Source of the DNA: Streptomonospora nanhaiensis
Lineage (GTDB): Bacteria > Actinomycetota > Actinomycetes > Streptosporangiales > Streptosporangiaceae
Assembly (NCBI RefSeq): GCF_013410565.1
Contig: NZ_JACCFO010000001.1
Location: 2,294,001-2,358,000 of the forward strand
Reading direction: 5' to 3'
Length of the DNA stretch: 64,000 nucleotides
The notes beneath the pieces are model-generated. The model was not told the DNA's origin. It worked only from the letters and a program-made list of their open reading frames with translations, and did not search any database. Numbering within the stretch: position 1 is the stretch's first letter; every line of letters begins with the position of its first letter. Position numbers and translations under genes: made by a program. This document shows positions 25,531-35,117 of the stretch, piece after piece.

Positions 25531-25994
25531 GGTGTCCTCCTCGCCTCGCGGGCACGCGCGCAGCCGAAGGGCGCCGCCGGACGGCGGGCGCGAGGGGCGG
25601 CGGGTCGCGCCGCGCGGGCGCCCGGACATGCCGGGGTACGCCGGTGGATGCGCTGGATGGAACGGCGCGGGGCGCCGCCGGCCCCAGGGGGCGCAGGCGG
25701 AGCACGCGCCGAACCCGGCGAGTGGTGGTGCCGGGAGGTCCGGCCGCGAGGTATGGGGCGGGCCGGGCCGTGCGGGCGGCGGTGGAGGTCCGATGCCGGT
25801 GTGGACCGGCGTGGTCACCGCGCGCCCAACTCCTAGGAACCCAGACTATCGGACGTCCGAGTATCCGGCCAGTGTCCCGCCGGGCGGACACGCGCGGCGC
25901 GGGCCCGACGCCGGCGGGGGCCGCCCGCTCGTGCGGGCGGCCCCCGGCCGCTGTCCGGCGTCCGCGCCGCGCCCCGAGGGAGCGGTCGGCGGGG
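25531..25994. promoter_or_regulatory. Intergenic region downstream of serA with a possible minus-strand promoter
   Basis: In this 464-base stretch the only structured element is a perfect 12-bp palindrome TCGGACGTCCGA (25849-25860) directly upstream of a minus-strand -10-like TAGTCT (25848-25843), with AGGAG and a GTG at 25818 following. That would serve the small reading frame that ends at 25429. The rest is Pro/Arg-biased GC-rich sequence. Confidence 0.35.
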
Positions 25995-27581
25995 CTAGTC
26001 GAGATCGACCTGGCGGGACCGCTCCGCGCGGATCTCGGTGGCGATGGACTCCAGCGTGGCCTCGGGGATCGCGGAGTCGACGGTGAGCGTGATCAGCGCG
26101 GTGCCGCCGGCGGCGTCGCGGCTGACCTGCATGCCCGCGATGTTGATCCCGGCCTCGCCCAGCAGCGCGCCGACCGTGCCGACGATGCCGGGGCGGTCGT
26201 CGTAGGACAGGAACGCCATGTGCGCGCTGATCGGGATCTCCATGCTGTAGCCGTTGATCTCGACCAGCTTCTCGGCCTGGCGGGGGCCGGTCAGCGTGCC
26301 CGAGACCGACACCCGCTGGCCGTCGGGCATCAGGCCGCGCACGGTGATGAGGTTGCGCCAGTCGGAGTGGTCGTCGCTGGTGACCAGGTTGACCTCGACG
26401 CCGCGCTCCTTGGCCAGCAGCGGGGCGTTGACGAAGGTCACGGCCTCTTCGACCACGTCGCCGAACACGCCCTTGAGGGCCGCCAGCTCGATCACCTTGA
26501 CGTCGTGGGCCGCGATCTCGCCGCGGACCTCGATGTCGATGCGGTCGGCCACCCCGCGCGCCAGCGCGGTGAAGATGCGGCCCAGCTTCTCGGTGAGGGG
26601 CAGGCCCGGCTTGACGTCCTCGGCGACCGCGCCGCCCTGGACGTTGACGGCGTCGGGCACGAACTCGCCCGACAGCGCGAGCTTGACCGAGCGCGCCACC
26701 TGCGTGCCGGCCTTCTCCTGGGCCTCGGCGGTGCTGGCGCCCAGGTGCGGGGCCACGACCACGTTCTCGAACTCAAACAGCGGGCTGTCGGTGCAGGGCT
26801 CCTTGGCCCACACGTCGATGCCCGCGCCGCCGACCCGGCCCTCCTTGAGCGCGCGGTAGAGCGCGGCCTCGTCGAGGATGCCGCCGCGCGCGGCGTTGAT
26901 GATGCGCACGTGCGGCTTGACCTTGGCCAGCGCCTCGTCGCCGATGAGCCCGACGGTGTCCTTGTTCTTGGGCAGGTGGATGGTGATGAAGTCGCTGCGC
27001 TCCAGCAGTTCGTCGAGGGTGACCATCTCGACGCCGATCTGCGCGGCGCGGGCCGGCTGCACGAAGGGGTCGTAGGCGATGATGTGGGTGCCGAAGGCCG
27101 AGAGCCGCTGGGCCACCAGGGCGCCGATGCGGCCCAGGCCGACGATCCCGACCGTCTTGTCGTAGATCTCGACGCCGGTGTACTTGGAGCGCTTCCACTC
27201 GCCGTTGATCAGGGCGTTGTGCGCGGGCGCGGTGTTGCGGGCCGAGGCCAGCAGGAGGTTGATGGCCTGCTCGGCGGCGCTGACGATGTTGGAGGTCGGG
27301 GCGTTGACCACGAGCACGCCGGCCTTGGTGGCCGCCTCGACGTCAACGTTGTCCAGACCCACGCCGGCCCGGGCCACCACCTTCAGCCGCGGCGCGGCGG
27401 CCAGCGCCTCGGCGTCGACCCGCGTGGCGCTGCGCACGATCAGGGCGTCGACGTCGGCGAGGGCCGGCAGCAGCTCGGCGCGGTCGGCGCCGTTGGCGTG
27501 GCGGACCTCGAAGTCGCCCTCCAGCAGGGCGAGACCGGCGGGGGAGAGTTCTTCCGCGACGAGAACGGAGGGCTTAGGCAC
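25995..27581 (-). CDS. serA: D-3-phosphoglycerate dehydrogenase
   Basis: First enzyme of serine synthesis, NAD-dependent. The 528 residues equal the usual long actinobacterial form: catalytic/NAD domains (about 1-315) with VGIVGLGRIGALVAQRL, NAARGGILDEAAL and the catalytic His in VVAPHLGASTAEAQEKAG; an intervening domain (about 320-450); and a C-terminal ACT domain (about 455-528, DDRPGIVGTVGALLGEAGINIAGMQV) for serine feedback. GTG at 27581 has AAAGGA seven bases upstream; a longer frame to 27683 is unsupported. It follows ilvC after a 259-base gap with a long palindrome, so it is probably a separate transcript. Confidence 0.96.
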   Translation of the reverse strand: MPKPSVLVAEELSPAGLALLEGDFEVRHANGADRAELLPALADVDALIVRSATRVDAEALAAAPRLKVVARAGVGLDNVDVEAATKAGVLVVNAPTSNIVSAAEQAINLLLASARNTAPAHNALINGEWKRSKYTGVEIYDKTVGIVGLGRIGALVAQRLSAFGTHIIAYDPFVQPARAAQIGVEMVTLDELLERSDFITIHLPKNKDTVGLIGDEALAKVKPHVRIINAARGGILDEAALYRALKEGRVGGAGIDVWAKEPCTDSPLFEFENVVVAPHLGASTAEAQEKAGTQVARSVKLALSGEFVPDAVNVQGGAVAEDVKPGLPLTEKLGRIFTALARGVADRIDIEVRGEIAAHDVKVIELAALKGVFGDVVEEAVTFVNAPLLAKERGVEVNLVTSDDHSDWRNLITVRGLMPDGQRVSVSGTLTGPRQAEKLVEINGYSMEIPISAHMAFLSYDDRPGIVGTVGALLGEAGINIAGMQVSRDAAGGTALITLTVDSAIPEATLESIATEIRAERSRQVDLD

Positions 27582-27795
27582 AGCTGGTTCCTTTGACGGG
27601 TTGCGGCGTGGCCGCGCGTTCGCGGCTGGTCCTTGTCCCCACGCGCGGGGCGCGTTGGGCTGAGTTCGGGTTGTGACGGCCACGAAAAGTCTAGTGCGCC
27701 GGTGGGGATCCCACGCGGAAAGGGGTCCACCTGACCCGGGGAGAAGGCCCGTCCGCGCGGGGCCGCCCGGCCGTGCGGGTGGACGGCCGGACGGC

Positions 27796-27833
27796 GCGGC
27801 GGGCGGGCCGGCGCGCGCCGGCCCGCCCGCCGC
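27796..27833. terminator. Perfect 38-bp palindrome after ilvC
   Basis: Two uninterrupted 19-bp arms starting GCGGCGGGCGGGCCGGCGC, beginning seven bases past the ilvC stop on the minus strand. Entirely G/C and without a T run. It probably ends the ilvBNC transcript. Confidence 0.7.
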
Positions 27834-27840
27834 AAGGCGC

Positions 27841-28836
27841 CTAGCCCTGCAGCCAGCTCATCAGCGGGCGCAGCTCGGCGCCCACCTTCTCGATCGGCTC
27901 GTTCTGCTCGGCCTCACGGCGCTTGAGGAAGTTCGGCCGCCCGGCGTCGAACTCGGCCACCAGCTCGCGCGCGTAGGAGCCGTCCTGGATCTCCGCCAGC
28001 ACCCGGCGCATCTCCTCGCGGGTCTCCTCGGTGACGATGCGCGGACCGCGGGTGTAGCCGCCGTACTCGGCGTTGTCCGACACCGACCAGTTCATCTTTG
28101 AGATGCCGCCCTCGTACATGAGGTCGACGATCAGCTTGACCTCGTGCAGGCACTCGAAGTAGGCGACCTCGGGCTGGTAGCCGGCCTCGGTGAGGGTGGA
28201 GAACCCGGCCTTGATCAGCTCGGCCAGACCGCCGCACAGGACGGTCTGCTCGCCGAACAGGTCGGTCTCGGTCTCCTCCTTGAAGGTGGTCTTCAGCGCG
28301 CCCGCGCGGGTGCCGCCGATGCCCTTGGCGTAGGACAGCGCCAGCTCCCAGGCCGACCCGGAGGCGTCCTGCTCCACGGCGACCAGGACCGGCACGCCGC
28401 GGCCCTCCTCGAACTGGCGGCGCACCAGGTGGCCGGGGCCCTTGGGGGCGACCATGGCGACGTCGACGTTGGCCGGCGGCTGCACCAGGTCGTAGCGGAT
28501 GCTGAACCCGTGGCCGAAGAACAGCGCGTCGCCGTCCTTGAGGTGGGGCGCGATCTCGTTGGCGTAGAGGTCGCGGTGGATGTGGTCGGGGACCAGCACC
28601 ATGATGAGGTCGGCCTCCTGGGCGGCCTCGGCGGGGGTGACCACCCGCAGGCCCGCCTCCTCGGCCTTAGCGCGGCTGGCCGAGCCCTCGGCGAGGCCGA
28701 CGCGCACGTCCACGCCGGAGTCCCGCAGCGACAGCGCGTGCGCGTGCCCCTGGCTGCCGTAACCGATCACGGCGACCTTGCGCCCCTGGATGACGCTCAG
28801 GTCGGCGGCGTCGTCGTAGTACATCTCTGCTGCCAC
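27841..28836 (-). CDS. ilvC: Ketol-acid reductoisomerase (class I)
   Basis: NADPH-dependent step of Val and Ile synthesis. The 331 residues are the short class I form. Seen: [26 protein letters not shown] (NADPH site), [32 protein letters not shown], the metal-binding [37 protein letters not shown] and [11 protein letters not shown] at 28836 lies eight bases after AAGGAG and gives MAAEMYYDD. Third gene of ilvB-ilvN-ilvC, 144 bases after ilvN. Confidence 0.97.
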   Translation of the reverse strand: MAAEMYYDDAADLSVIQGRKVAVIGYGSQGHAHALSLRDSGVDVRVGLAEGSASRAKAEEAGLRVVTPAEAAQEADLIMVLVPDHIHRDLYANEIAPHLKDGDALFFGHGFSIRYDLVQPPANVDVAMVAPKGPGHLVRRQFEEGRGVPVLVAVEQDASGSAWELALSYAKGIGGTRAGALKTTFKEETETDLFGEQTVLCGGLAELIKAGFSTLTEAGYQPEVAYFECLHEVKLIVDLMYEGGISKMNWSVSDNAEYGGYTRGPRIVTEETREEMRRVLAEIQDGSYARELVAEFDAGRPNFLKRREAEQNEPIEKVGAELRPLMSWLQG

Positions 28837-28980
28837 TTCGGCTTGCTCCTTGTGTGTGGTTGGCGTGTGTGGTCGGTGCCGCCGCGCCGGGGGGCGGCGC
28901 GCGGCCGGGAGTCGGCACCGGGGTGTGCGGGTCGCGCCCGGCGGCCGGGCCTCATGGGCGCCGGCCGGGCCGGGCGGGGC

Positions 28981-29505
28981 TCACGCGCTGCGCTCTACCG
29001 CGCGCAGTGAGCGGTCGGTGATCGACCTGGGGCCGCGGCCCAGGGCGACGAGGCCGGACTTCACCAGTTCCTTGATGCCGAACGGTTCGAGGTTGCGCAC
29101 CAGCGCGTCGAGCTTCTCGGGCCGACCGGTGGCCTCGACGACCACCACGTCGGGCCCGACGTCGACGATGTTGGCGCGGAACAGCTCGGCCGTCTGGATG
29201 ACGGCGGCCCGGTTGCCGGCGTCGGCCTTGACCTTGGCCAGCAGGAGTTCCCTGCGGACCGAGGCGTCGTTGTCCATCTCGACGATCTTGATGACGTTCA
29301 CGAGCTTGTTGAGCTGCTTGGTCACCTGCTCCAAAGGGTGGCGGTCGCAGTTGACCACGATCGTCATGCGGGACAGGCCCTCGTACTCGGTGGTGCTGAC
29401 GCTGAGCGAGTGGATGTTGAACCCGCGCCGCGAGAACAGCGCCGATGTCCGGGCGAGGATACCGGGGGTGTCTTCCACGAGGACCGACAGGGTGTGCTGG
29501 GTCAT
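28981..29505 (-). CDS. ilvN: Acetolactate synthase, regulatory subunit
   Basis: Small subunit that activates IlvB and confers valine inhibition. The 174 residues have an N-terminal ACT domain (LSVLVEDTPGILARTSALFSRRGFNIHSLSV) and a C-terminal ALS_ss_C domain (ELLLAKVKAD to ELVKSGLVALGRGPR). ATG at 29505 is 20 bases after the ilvB stop, so the two are co-expressed. Confidence 0.97.
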   Translation of the reverse strand: MTQHTLSVLVEDTPGILARTSALFSRRGFNIHSLSVSTTEYEGLSRMTIVVNCDRHPLEQVTKQLNKLVNVIKIVEMDNDASVRRELLLAKVKADAGNRAAVIQTAELFRANIVDVGPDVVVVEATGRPEKLDALVRNLEPFGIKELVKSGLVALGRGPRSITDRSLRAVERSA

Positions 29506-29525
29506 GGGGATTCTCGCTCTTCCAC

Positions 29526-31286
29526 TCAGTCCTCGTCGTCCCAGTCGGGCGCCATGTCGCGCGCGTACTGGATGTTGTCGTTGCTGATGCCGGGGCCGAC
29601 CATGGGCCAGACCATGGCGTCCTGGTGGACGGTGAAGTCGACCACGACCGGCGCGTCGTCGACCGCCATGGCCTTCTCGACGGTGGCGTCGATGTCCTCG
29701 GCGCGCTCGCAGCGCAGCCCGACACAACCGTACGCCTCGGCCAGGCGGACGAAGTCGGGGATGCGCACCTTCTTGTCGCGCGGGGCGGTCTGCAGGTCGG
29801 TGTTGGAGTAGCGGCCCTCGTAGAACAGGGTCTGCCACTGGCGGACCATGCCGAGGTTGCCGTTGTTGACGATGGCGACCTTGATGGGGATGCCCTCGAT
29901 CGCGCAGGTGGCGAGCTCCTGGTTGGTCATCTGGAAGCAGCCGTCGCCGTCGATGGACCACACCGTGCGCTCGGGCGCGCCGACCTTGGCGCCCAGCGCG
30001 GCGGGCACCGAGAACCCCATGGTGCCCAGGCCGCCGGAGTTGATGAAGGAGCCCGGCTTCTCGTGGCCGATGAACTGGGCGGCCCACATCTGGTGCTGGC
30101 CGACGCCGGCGACGTAGTGGGCGTCGGGGCCGACGATCTCGCCCAGGCGGCGGATGACGTGCTGGGGCGAGAGCGTGCCGTCGTCGGGGTCCTCATACCC
30201 CAGCGGGTAGACCTCGCGCAGCCGGTCCAGCTGGGCCCACCAGGCGGCGTAGTCGCCCTGGCGGCCGGCGGCCTGGTCGTTGCGGACGGCCACGACGAGG
30301 TCGGCGATGACCTCGCGGCAGTCGCCGACGATGGGGACGTCGGCGTGCCGGTTCTTGGAGATCTCGGCGGGGTCGATGTCGGCGTGGACGATCTTGGCGC
30401 CGGGGGCGAAGCTGTCGAGCTTGCCGGTGACCCGGTCGTCGAAGCGGGCGCCCAGGGCGACGATGAGGTCGGCCTTCTGCAGCGCGCCCACGGCGGCCAC
30501 ACTGCCGTGCATGCCGGGCATGCCCAGGTGCTGGGGGTGGCTGTCGGGGAAGACGCCGCGGGCCATCAGGGTGGTGACCACGGGCAGGCCGGTCAGCTCG
30601 GCCAGGACCCGCAGCTCCTGGGCGGCGCCGGCGCGCAGGACGCCGCCGCCGACGTAGAGGACGGGCCGGCGGGACTCGGCGATCATCCGGGCGGCCTCGC
30701 GCACCTGCTTGCCGTGCGGCTTGGTGACCGGGCGGTAGCCGGGCATGTCCAGGCGCTGGGGCCACTCGAAGTCGACGGCGGCCTGGAGCGCGTCCTTGGC
30801 GATGTCGACGAGGACGGGTCCGGGGCGGCCGGAGGAGGCGATGTGGAAGGCCTCGGCGATGGTCCGCGGGATGTCCTCGGCGCGCTTGACGAGGTAGTTG
30901 TGCTTGGTGATGGGCATCGTTATGCCGCAGATGTCGGCTTCCTGGAAGCCGTCGGTGCCGATGAGGGGCGTGGCGACCTGGCCGGTGATGGCGACCAGGG
31001 GCACCGAGTCCATGTGGGCGTCGGCGATGGGGGTCACCAGGTTGGTGGCGCCGGGGCCGCTGGTGGCCATGCAGACGCCGGGGCGCCCGGTGGCGTAGGC
31101 GTAGCCTTCGGCCGCGTGGCCCGCTCCCTGCTCGTGCCGCATGAGGATGTGCCGCACGTTCACCGAGTCGTAGAGGGGGTCGTAGGCGGGCAGGATCGCC
31201 CCGCCGGGGATCCCGAACACCACGTCGACACCGGCATGCTCCAGTGACCTGATGAGCGATTGGGCTCCGGTCATCTGCTCGGTCAT
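29526..31286 (-). CDS. ilvB: Acetolactate synthase, catalytic subunit
   Basis: ThDP/FAD enzyme forming acetolactate and acetohydroxybutyrate, the entry step to Val, Leu and Ile. The 586 residues carry the catalytic glutamate in [71 protein letters not shown], and the ThDP motif [15 protein letters not shown] ending in [15 protein letters not shown] at 31286 has GAAGGA upstream. Expression is probably attenuated: a leader peptide and T-run terminator precede it, with an NdgR-type box further up. Confidence 0.98.
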   Translation of the reverse strand: MTEQMTGAQSLIRSLEHAGVDVVFGIPGGAILPAYDPLYDSVNVRHILMRHEQGAGHAAEGYAYATGRPGVCMATSGPGATNLVTPIADAHMDSVPLVAITGQVATPLIGTDGFQEADICGITMPITKHNYLVKRAEDIPRTIAEAFHIASSGRPGPVLVDIAKDALQAAVDFEWPQRLDMPGYRPVTKPHGKQVREAARMIAESRRPVLYVGGGVLRAGAAQELRVLAELTGLPVVTTLMARGVFPDSHPQHLGMPGMHGSVAAVGALQKADLIVALGARFDDRVTGKLDSFAPGAKIVHADIDPAEISKNRHADVPIVGDCREVIADLVVAVRNDQAAGRQGDYAAWWAQLDRLREVYPLGYEDPDDGTLSPQHVIRRLGEIVGPDAHYVAGVGQHQMWAAQFIGHEKPGSFINSGGLGTMGFSVPAALGAKVGAPERTVWSIDGDGCFQMTNQELATCAIEGIPIKVAIVNNGNLGMVRQWQTLFYEGRYSNTDLQTAPRDKKVRIPDFVRLAEAYGCVGLRCERAEDIDATVEKAMAVDDAPVVVDFTVHQDAMVWPMVGPGISNDNIQYARDMAPDWDDED

Positions 31287-31344
31287 CACAAGATCCTTCG
31301 GAGGGCTCGTCGTCGGGTGTGCCTGGCAACTGCGCTTGGCAACA

Positions 31345-31377
31345 AAAAACCCCCCACCGCGGGTGCGGTTGGAGGGA
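31345..31377 (-). terminator. Attenuator terminator in the ilvB leader
   Basis: On the minus strand an 11-bp stem, CCTCCAACCGC with GCGGTGGGGGG (one mismatch, one G-U), loop ACCC, then TTTTTTG. It lies 59 bases before the ilvB ATG and after the leader peptide. A preceding hairpin CTTGGTC/GACCAAG covers the last leader codons. Confidence 0.9.
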
Positions 31378-31398
31378 GCGCGCAGCACGGATGCTTGG

Positions 31399-31449
31399 TC
31401 AGCTGGCTGCGCGCCGACCAAGTACGAGAATGAGGAAGTTGCTCTGCAC
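31399..31449 (-). CDS. ilvB attenuator leader peptide (16 residues)
   Basis: GTG at 31449 to TGA at 31399 encodes [16 protein letters not shown]. Five consecutive regulatory codons (CTC ATT CTC GTA CTT: Leu Ile Leu Val Leu) fit multivalent control by all three end products; CTT and GTA are rare codons in such GC-rich genomes and would add to stalling. The -10 lies seven bases upstream of the GTG and no ribosome binding site is present, so it is probably read from a leaderless mRNA. Confidence 0.9.
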   Translation of the reverse strand: MQSNFLILVLGRRAAS

Positions 31450-31456
31450 GGAACCA

Positions 31457-31486
31457 ACGATGACCGAGGCGCGGGCGGCGCGTCAA
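31457..31486 (-). promoter_or_regulatory. Promoter of the ilvB leader
   Basis: TTGACG (31486-31481), 18-bp spacer, CATCGT (31462-31457). Initiation would fall on the leader GTG at about 31449. Confidence 0.65.
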
Positions 31487-31501
31487 CCGAAACGGCGGTT
31501 T

Positions 31502-31518
31502 GTCTCATATAGCGAGAC
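31502..31518. promoter_or_regulatory. NdgR-type palindrome upstream of ilvB
   Basis: GTCTCATATAGCGAGAC with 5-bp perfect arms. Its centre is 61 bases upstream of the predicted start, exactly as at cimA. The right ten bases ATAGCGAGAC are identical to the sequence in the ndgR/leuC region. Confidence 0.72.
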
Positions 31519-31717
31519 GAAAAGTTCAGAATGCGATTGCGACCCAGGTCACAGAAGCGCGCCGATGGCCGCGCCGGAACGGCCGCCACACTGGGAAACC
31601 CGCAGGTGACAGCGTGTGCGGGGCGCCGGGCGCACCGCCGCGGGCACCGCGCGGCGGCGCCCCGGGGCCGCACGGCCCCGAAGACGCCTCCGGCACGGCG
31701 GGCCGGCGCCCGGCCGC

Positions 31718-34429
31718 CTACAGCGGGATCCCCAGTTCGCCGCCGACGAGCGCCTCGACGCCCTCGGCGACCATCGGCCTGGCCACCAGGAAGCCCTGGC
31801 CGTAGCCGCAGCCCATGGAGCGCAGCTGCTCCAGCTGCGCGGTGTGCTCGATGCCCTCGGCCACCACCTGGACCCCCAGGTCCTGGCCGAGCCGGATGAT
31901 GGTGTGGGTCAGCAGGGTCACGGTGCCGTCGGAGCCGAGGTCGCGGATGAACGACGGGTCGATCTTGATGGTGTCGACCCGCAGCTCCCGCAGGTGCGCC
32001 AGCGACGCGTAGTCCATGCCGAAGTCGTCGATGGCCAGCCGCACGCCCAGGCGGCGCAGCTGGGCCAGGCGCTCCACGGCCTCGCCCTGGTCCTCCAGCA
32101 GGACCTCCTCGTCGACCTCCATGGTCAGCACCTCGGCGGGCAGGCCGCTGTCGGCGAGCACACCGGCCACGGTCTCGACGAACCGGGGGGCCAGGATCTG
32201 CTTGACCGACAGGTTCACCGACAGTGCGATGTCCCAGTCCGAGGCCCGCCACAGCGCGACCTTCTCGCACGCCTCGCGCAGGATCCACTCCCCCAGCGGG
32301 ATGATCAGCCCGGACTCCTCGGCGGCGCCGATGAACCCCTCGGGCATCACCCGGGTGTCGCCGTGCTCCCAGCGCACCAGCGCCTCCACAGCGGTGACCT
32401 GCGAGCTCTGCAGGTCGACCACCGGCTGGTACTCCAGCAGGAACTCGCCGCCGGCCAGGGCCTGGCGCAGCTGGGTCTGCAGCTCCAGCCGGCCCACCAC
32501 CATGGCGTGCATGTGGGCGGCGTAGATCTCCATCCGCCCGCCGCCGCCGGACTCCTTGGCCCGCGCCATGGCCATGTCGGCGTTGCGCAGCAGCTCGCCG
32601 GCGTCCATGCCCTGCTCGGCGAAGGCCACGCCCACGCTGGCCGAGAGCACGACCTCGCGGTCGGCCACCTGGAAGGGCTCGGCGCTGATGACGCGGGCCA
32701 GCCGCTCGGCGAGGTCCACGATCCGCTGGGCGTGCGCGCTGTCCTCGATGAGGACGGCGAACTCGTCGCTGCCCCAGCGGGCCAGGGTGACCCCGGAGTC
32801 GGTGGTGGCGCGCAGCCGCCGGCCCGCCTGGGCCAGCAGGTAGTCGCCGAAGGTGTGCCCGGCGGAGTCGTTGACGGCGGTGAAGCCGTCCAGGTCCAGG
32901 AAGATCGCGGCGACCTCGGCGGTGGCGCCGGAGTCGAGCAGCCGCTGCCGGCGCGCCAGCACCTCGCGGGCACGCTCCTCCAGGTAGGCGCGGTTGGGCA
33001 GGCCGGTGATGCCGTCGTGGAAGGTCAGGTGGTTGACCTGGTCCTCCAGCGCCACCTGGGCGCTGATGTCGCGCGTGGTGACCAGCAGGCGGTCGGGCTC
33101 GCCCGGCTGCTCGTACAGCGAGGCGGTGGACTCGGTGTGGCGCCAGGTGCCGTCGCCGGCGCGCACGCGCACCCGCAGGTGGATGCCCTCGCTGCCGCCG
33201 CCGGTGAACGCCGACACCGCGGCGCTCACCCGCGGGAGGTCCTCGGGGTGCACGATCGCCGTGACGGGCTCGCTGATCAGGTCGTCGAGCCGGTAGCCGA
33301 ACGCCTCGGCGGCGCCGGGGCTGACGTAGAATACGCGGCCGTCGAAGTCGAGGATGAGGATGACGTCGCCGCTGTTGCGGGCCAGTTCGTGGAAGTGCTG
33401 CTCGCGGGTGTGCACCATGCGCGAGAGCGTGGCGTTCTCCTCCAGCAGGCCGCTGACGCGCACCAGCAGCACGATGACCGCCGAACCGGCCGCCAGCGGC
33501 AGCACCGGGGCCACGCCGTCGACCCGAAGCCCGCCGATGGTCAGCACCACCGCCGCGGCGAAGAGCGCGCCGCAGGCGGCGATCTCGGGGGCGAAGCGGT
33601 ACAGCCCGCGCCCGGTGATGCGGCGCGGGCGGGCGCCGGCGCGGTCGCGGATGAGCCAGGGCAGGCTGGCCAGCAGCGCGAACCCCAGCAGCCGCACCGG
33701 GTACTCGATGCCGCCGGCCGGGAGCACGCCGGTGAGCCGGGTGACGGCACCGATCAGGTCGGCGCCGCAGATGATGACGAACGCGCCGATGGCCAGCAGC
33801 ACCGCGCGCCGGGTGCTGTGCGGCGAGGTGAACACCAGGGGCGCCAGCAGGCACAGCACCGCGATGTCGGCCACCGGGTAGACCAGCGCGAAGGCCAGGA
33901 ACTCCGCGCCCTCGCCGAGTTCGCTGTAGAGCGGCGCGAACAGCAGCAGCCACACGATCGAGAACAGGGCGGCCGCGCCCACGTAGCTGTCGGTGACGTG
34001 CCGGATCCCCGGGCGCAGCCCGCTGGGCAGCGGCGCGAACCGGGTGAAGCCCAGCACGAACAGCGGCAGGGCCACCAGCGAGAACAGGTCGCCGAAGGTG
34101 AGCGAGACCGCGGCGTTGGTGGTGAGCAGGCCGGTGACGGCGTAGACGAACGCGCCCGCGCTCCAGGCCGCCGCCGCCAGGCCGAGGAAGCGCAGCGCGG
34201 CGGCGCCGTCGGCGCCCTCGGCGTTGGCCTCGTTGTCGGCGGTGGTGGCGGCGCGCCGGCGGGCGGCGTAGAGCAGGGAGGCGGCGGCCGCGGCGGCGGC
34301 GAAGGCCGGCGGCCAGGAGCCGAGCCAGGCGGTGAGCGAACCGGCGCGGAAGTCGACCAGTGTCCCCAGCGCGTAGACCACCGCGAAGGCGACGACGCCC
34401 CCGAGCCAGATGCGGGAATCGTGCTTCAT
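31718..34429 (-). CDS. Membrane PAS-GGDEF-EAL protein (c-di-GMP metabolism, CdgC-like by position)
   Basis: A 903-residue signalling protein: about ten membrane helices (1-335), a PAS domain (about 350-460, [28 protein letters not shown]), GGDEF (about 470-630) and EAL (about 640-895). The GGDEF signature is degenerate (RWGSDEF instead of RxGGDEF) and no RxxD inhibitory site precedes it. The EAL domain keeps AVEALVRW, a Glu in [10 protein letters not shown] and the DDFG pair, though the loop reads [11 protein letters not shown] expect a phosphodiesterase or receptor rather than an efficient cyclase. The position next to ilvB matches Streptomyces CdgC as I recall. ATG at 34429 follows GGAGGGTGGCG. 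Confidence 0.9.
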   Translation of the reverse strand: MKHDSRIWLGGVVAFAVVYALGTLVDFRAGSLTAWLGSWPPAFAAAAAAASLLYAARRRAATTADNEANAEGADGAAALRFLGLAAAAWSAGAFVYAVTGLLTTNAAVSLTFGDLFSLVALPLFVLGFTRFAPLPSGLRPGIRHVTDSYVGAAALFSIVWLLLFAPLYSELGEGAEFLAFALVYPVADIAVLCLLAPLVFTSPHSTRRAVLLAIGAFVIICGADLIGAVTRLTGVLPAGGIEYPVRLLGFALLASLPWLIRDRAGARPRRITGRGLYRFAPEIAACGALFAAAVVLTIGGLRVDGVAPVLPLAAGSAVIVLLVRVSGLLEENATLSRMVHTREQHFHELARNSGDVILILDFDGRVFYVSPGAAEAFGYRLDDLISEPVTAIVHPEDLPRVSAAVSAFTGGGSEGIHLRVRVRAGDGTWRHTESTASLYEQPGEPDRLLVTTRDISAQVALEDQVNHLTFHDGITGLPNRAYLEERAREVLARRQRLLDSGATAEVAAIFLDLDGFTAVNDSAGHTFGDYLLAQAGRRLRATTDSGVTLARWGSDEFAVLIEDSAHAQRIVDLAERLARVISAEPFQVADREVVLSASVGVAFAEQGMDAGELLRNADMAMARAKESGGGGRMEIYAAHMHAMVVGRLELQTQLRQALAGGEFLLEYQPVVDLQSSQVTAVEALVRWEHGDTRVMPEGFIGAAEESGLIIPLGEWILREACEKVALWRASDWDIALSVNLSVKQILAPRFVETVAGVLADSGLPAEVLTMEVDEEVLLEDQGEAVERLAQLRRLGVRLAIDDFGMDYASLAHLRELRVDTIKIDPSFIRDLGSDGTVTLLTHTIIRLGQDLGVQVVAEGIEHTAQLEQLRSMGCGYGQGFLVARPMVAEGVEALVGGELGIPL

Positions 34430-35000
34430 CGCCACCCTCCGGGACGCGGGTTGGCCGGGCGGGCGGCGCGTACCGCCGCGGCGACCGTGATCATCGATGG
34501 TTGGGCGCGACCGCTCCGGCGCTGGCCGGAGTTGCGGCACCCGCCTCCTTCCGGGATGTGTGCCCGGCGGGGCCCGGTGCGGTTTCAGCGAGCCGGGTCC
34601 GCACCGAGGGCGGTGCTGGGTGAGGTGGCCGGTGCCGGGCGGCCGGGCGCGGCGGCGCGGGCGGGCCGGCGGCACGGGCCGGTGCGGCGGGTCCGCGGCG
34701 CCGGTCCGGGCGGCGGGGTGTCGGGGGCCGTCCGCGGGCCGGCCGTCGTGGTGGCGGGCGTTGCGGTCATGGGGCGGCTCCTCCTCCCGCGCGGCGGGCG
34801 CGACGGTCTGGTCCGGCTCCGGGGCCGGGCCGCTTCGGCGGGGCCAGGCGCCCAGGGCACCGGGAGGCGCGTGCGTGTGTCCGGCTGTTCGGCGCCGGGC
34901 GTGGGACCGGCCCCCGAGGTGCCGCAGAGGCGGCGGCTCCCGGACCGGGGCGTGGCCGCCGGATCGTCGTAGGCATGTCACCGGTTCCGCGTGATCAAGG
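34430..35000. other. Gene-poor GC-rich stretch upstream of the CdgC-like gene
   Basis: In 571 bases nothing convincing was found. A 61-residue minus-strand frame (34585-34770) has a good GGAGGAGGAG before its ATG but encodes only Thr/Pro/Ala/Arg low complexity. The region probably holds the promoter of the CdgC-like gene, but no clear hexamers were seen. Confidence 0.4.
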
Positions 35001-35117
35001 CTAGTCAGCCAATGTCACGCGGAGATAGAGATGCAGCAGAGACACGGCGACGATGTGGTCACCCTGCGTGCCCTTCGCCGAATCCCAGCCGCTGACCAGG
35101 TCGTTCGCCACTGCCAT
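35001..35117 (-). CDS. Small hydrophobic protein of unknown function (38 residues)
   Basis: ATG at 35117 is preceded by GAGGAGG with seven-base spacing. It encodes MAVANDLVSGWDSAKGTQGD then HIVAVSLLHLYLRVTLAD. The composition is balanced and unlike the Arg/Pro/Ala-rich random frames around it. The second half (residues 21-36) is a short hydrophobic amphipathic helix, too short for a certain membrane span. No family was recognised. It lies between gatB and the CdgC-like gene. Confidence 0.5.
   Translation of the reverse strand: MAVANDLVSGWDSAKGTQGDHIVAVSLLHLYLRVTLAD

Noticed and set aside
25531-25818. N-terminal extension of the small gene upstream of leuB to GTG 25818
   Set aside because: A possible promoter and AGGAG exist, but the extra 96 codons are Pro/Arg-rich with weaker third-position bias; the internal start at 25530 has a much better ribosome binding site.
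34585-34770. 61-residue minus-strand frame with a good ribosome binding site
   Set aside because: It is low complexity (Thr, Pro, Ala, Arg) with no recognisable feature, so coding is not supported.
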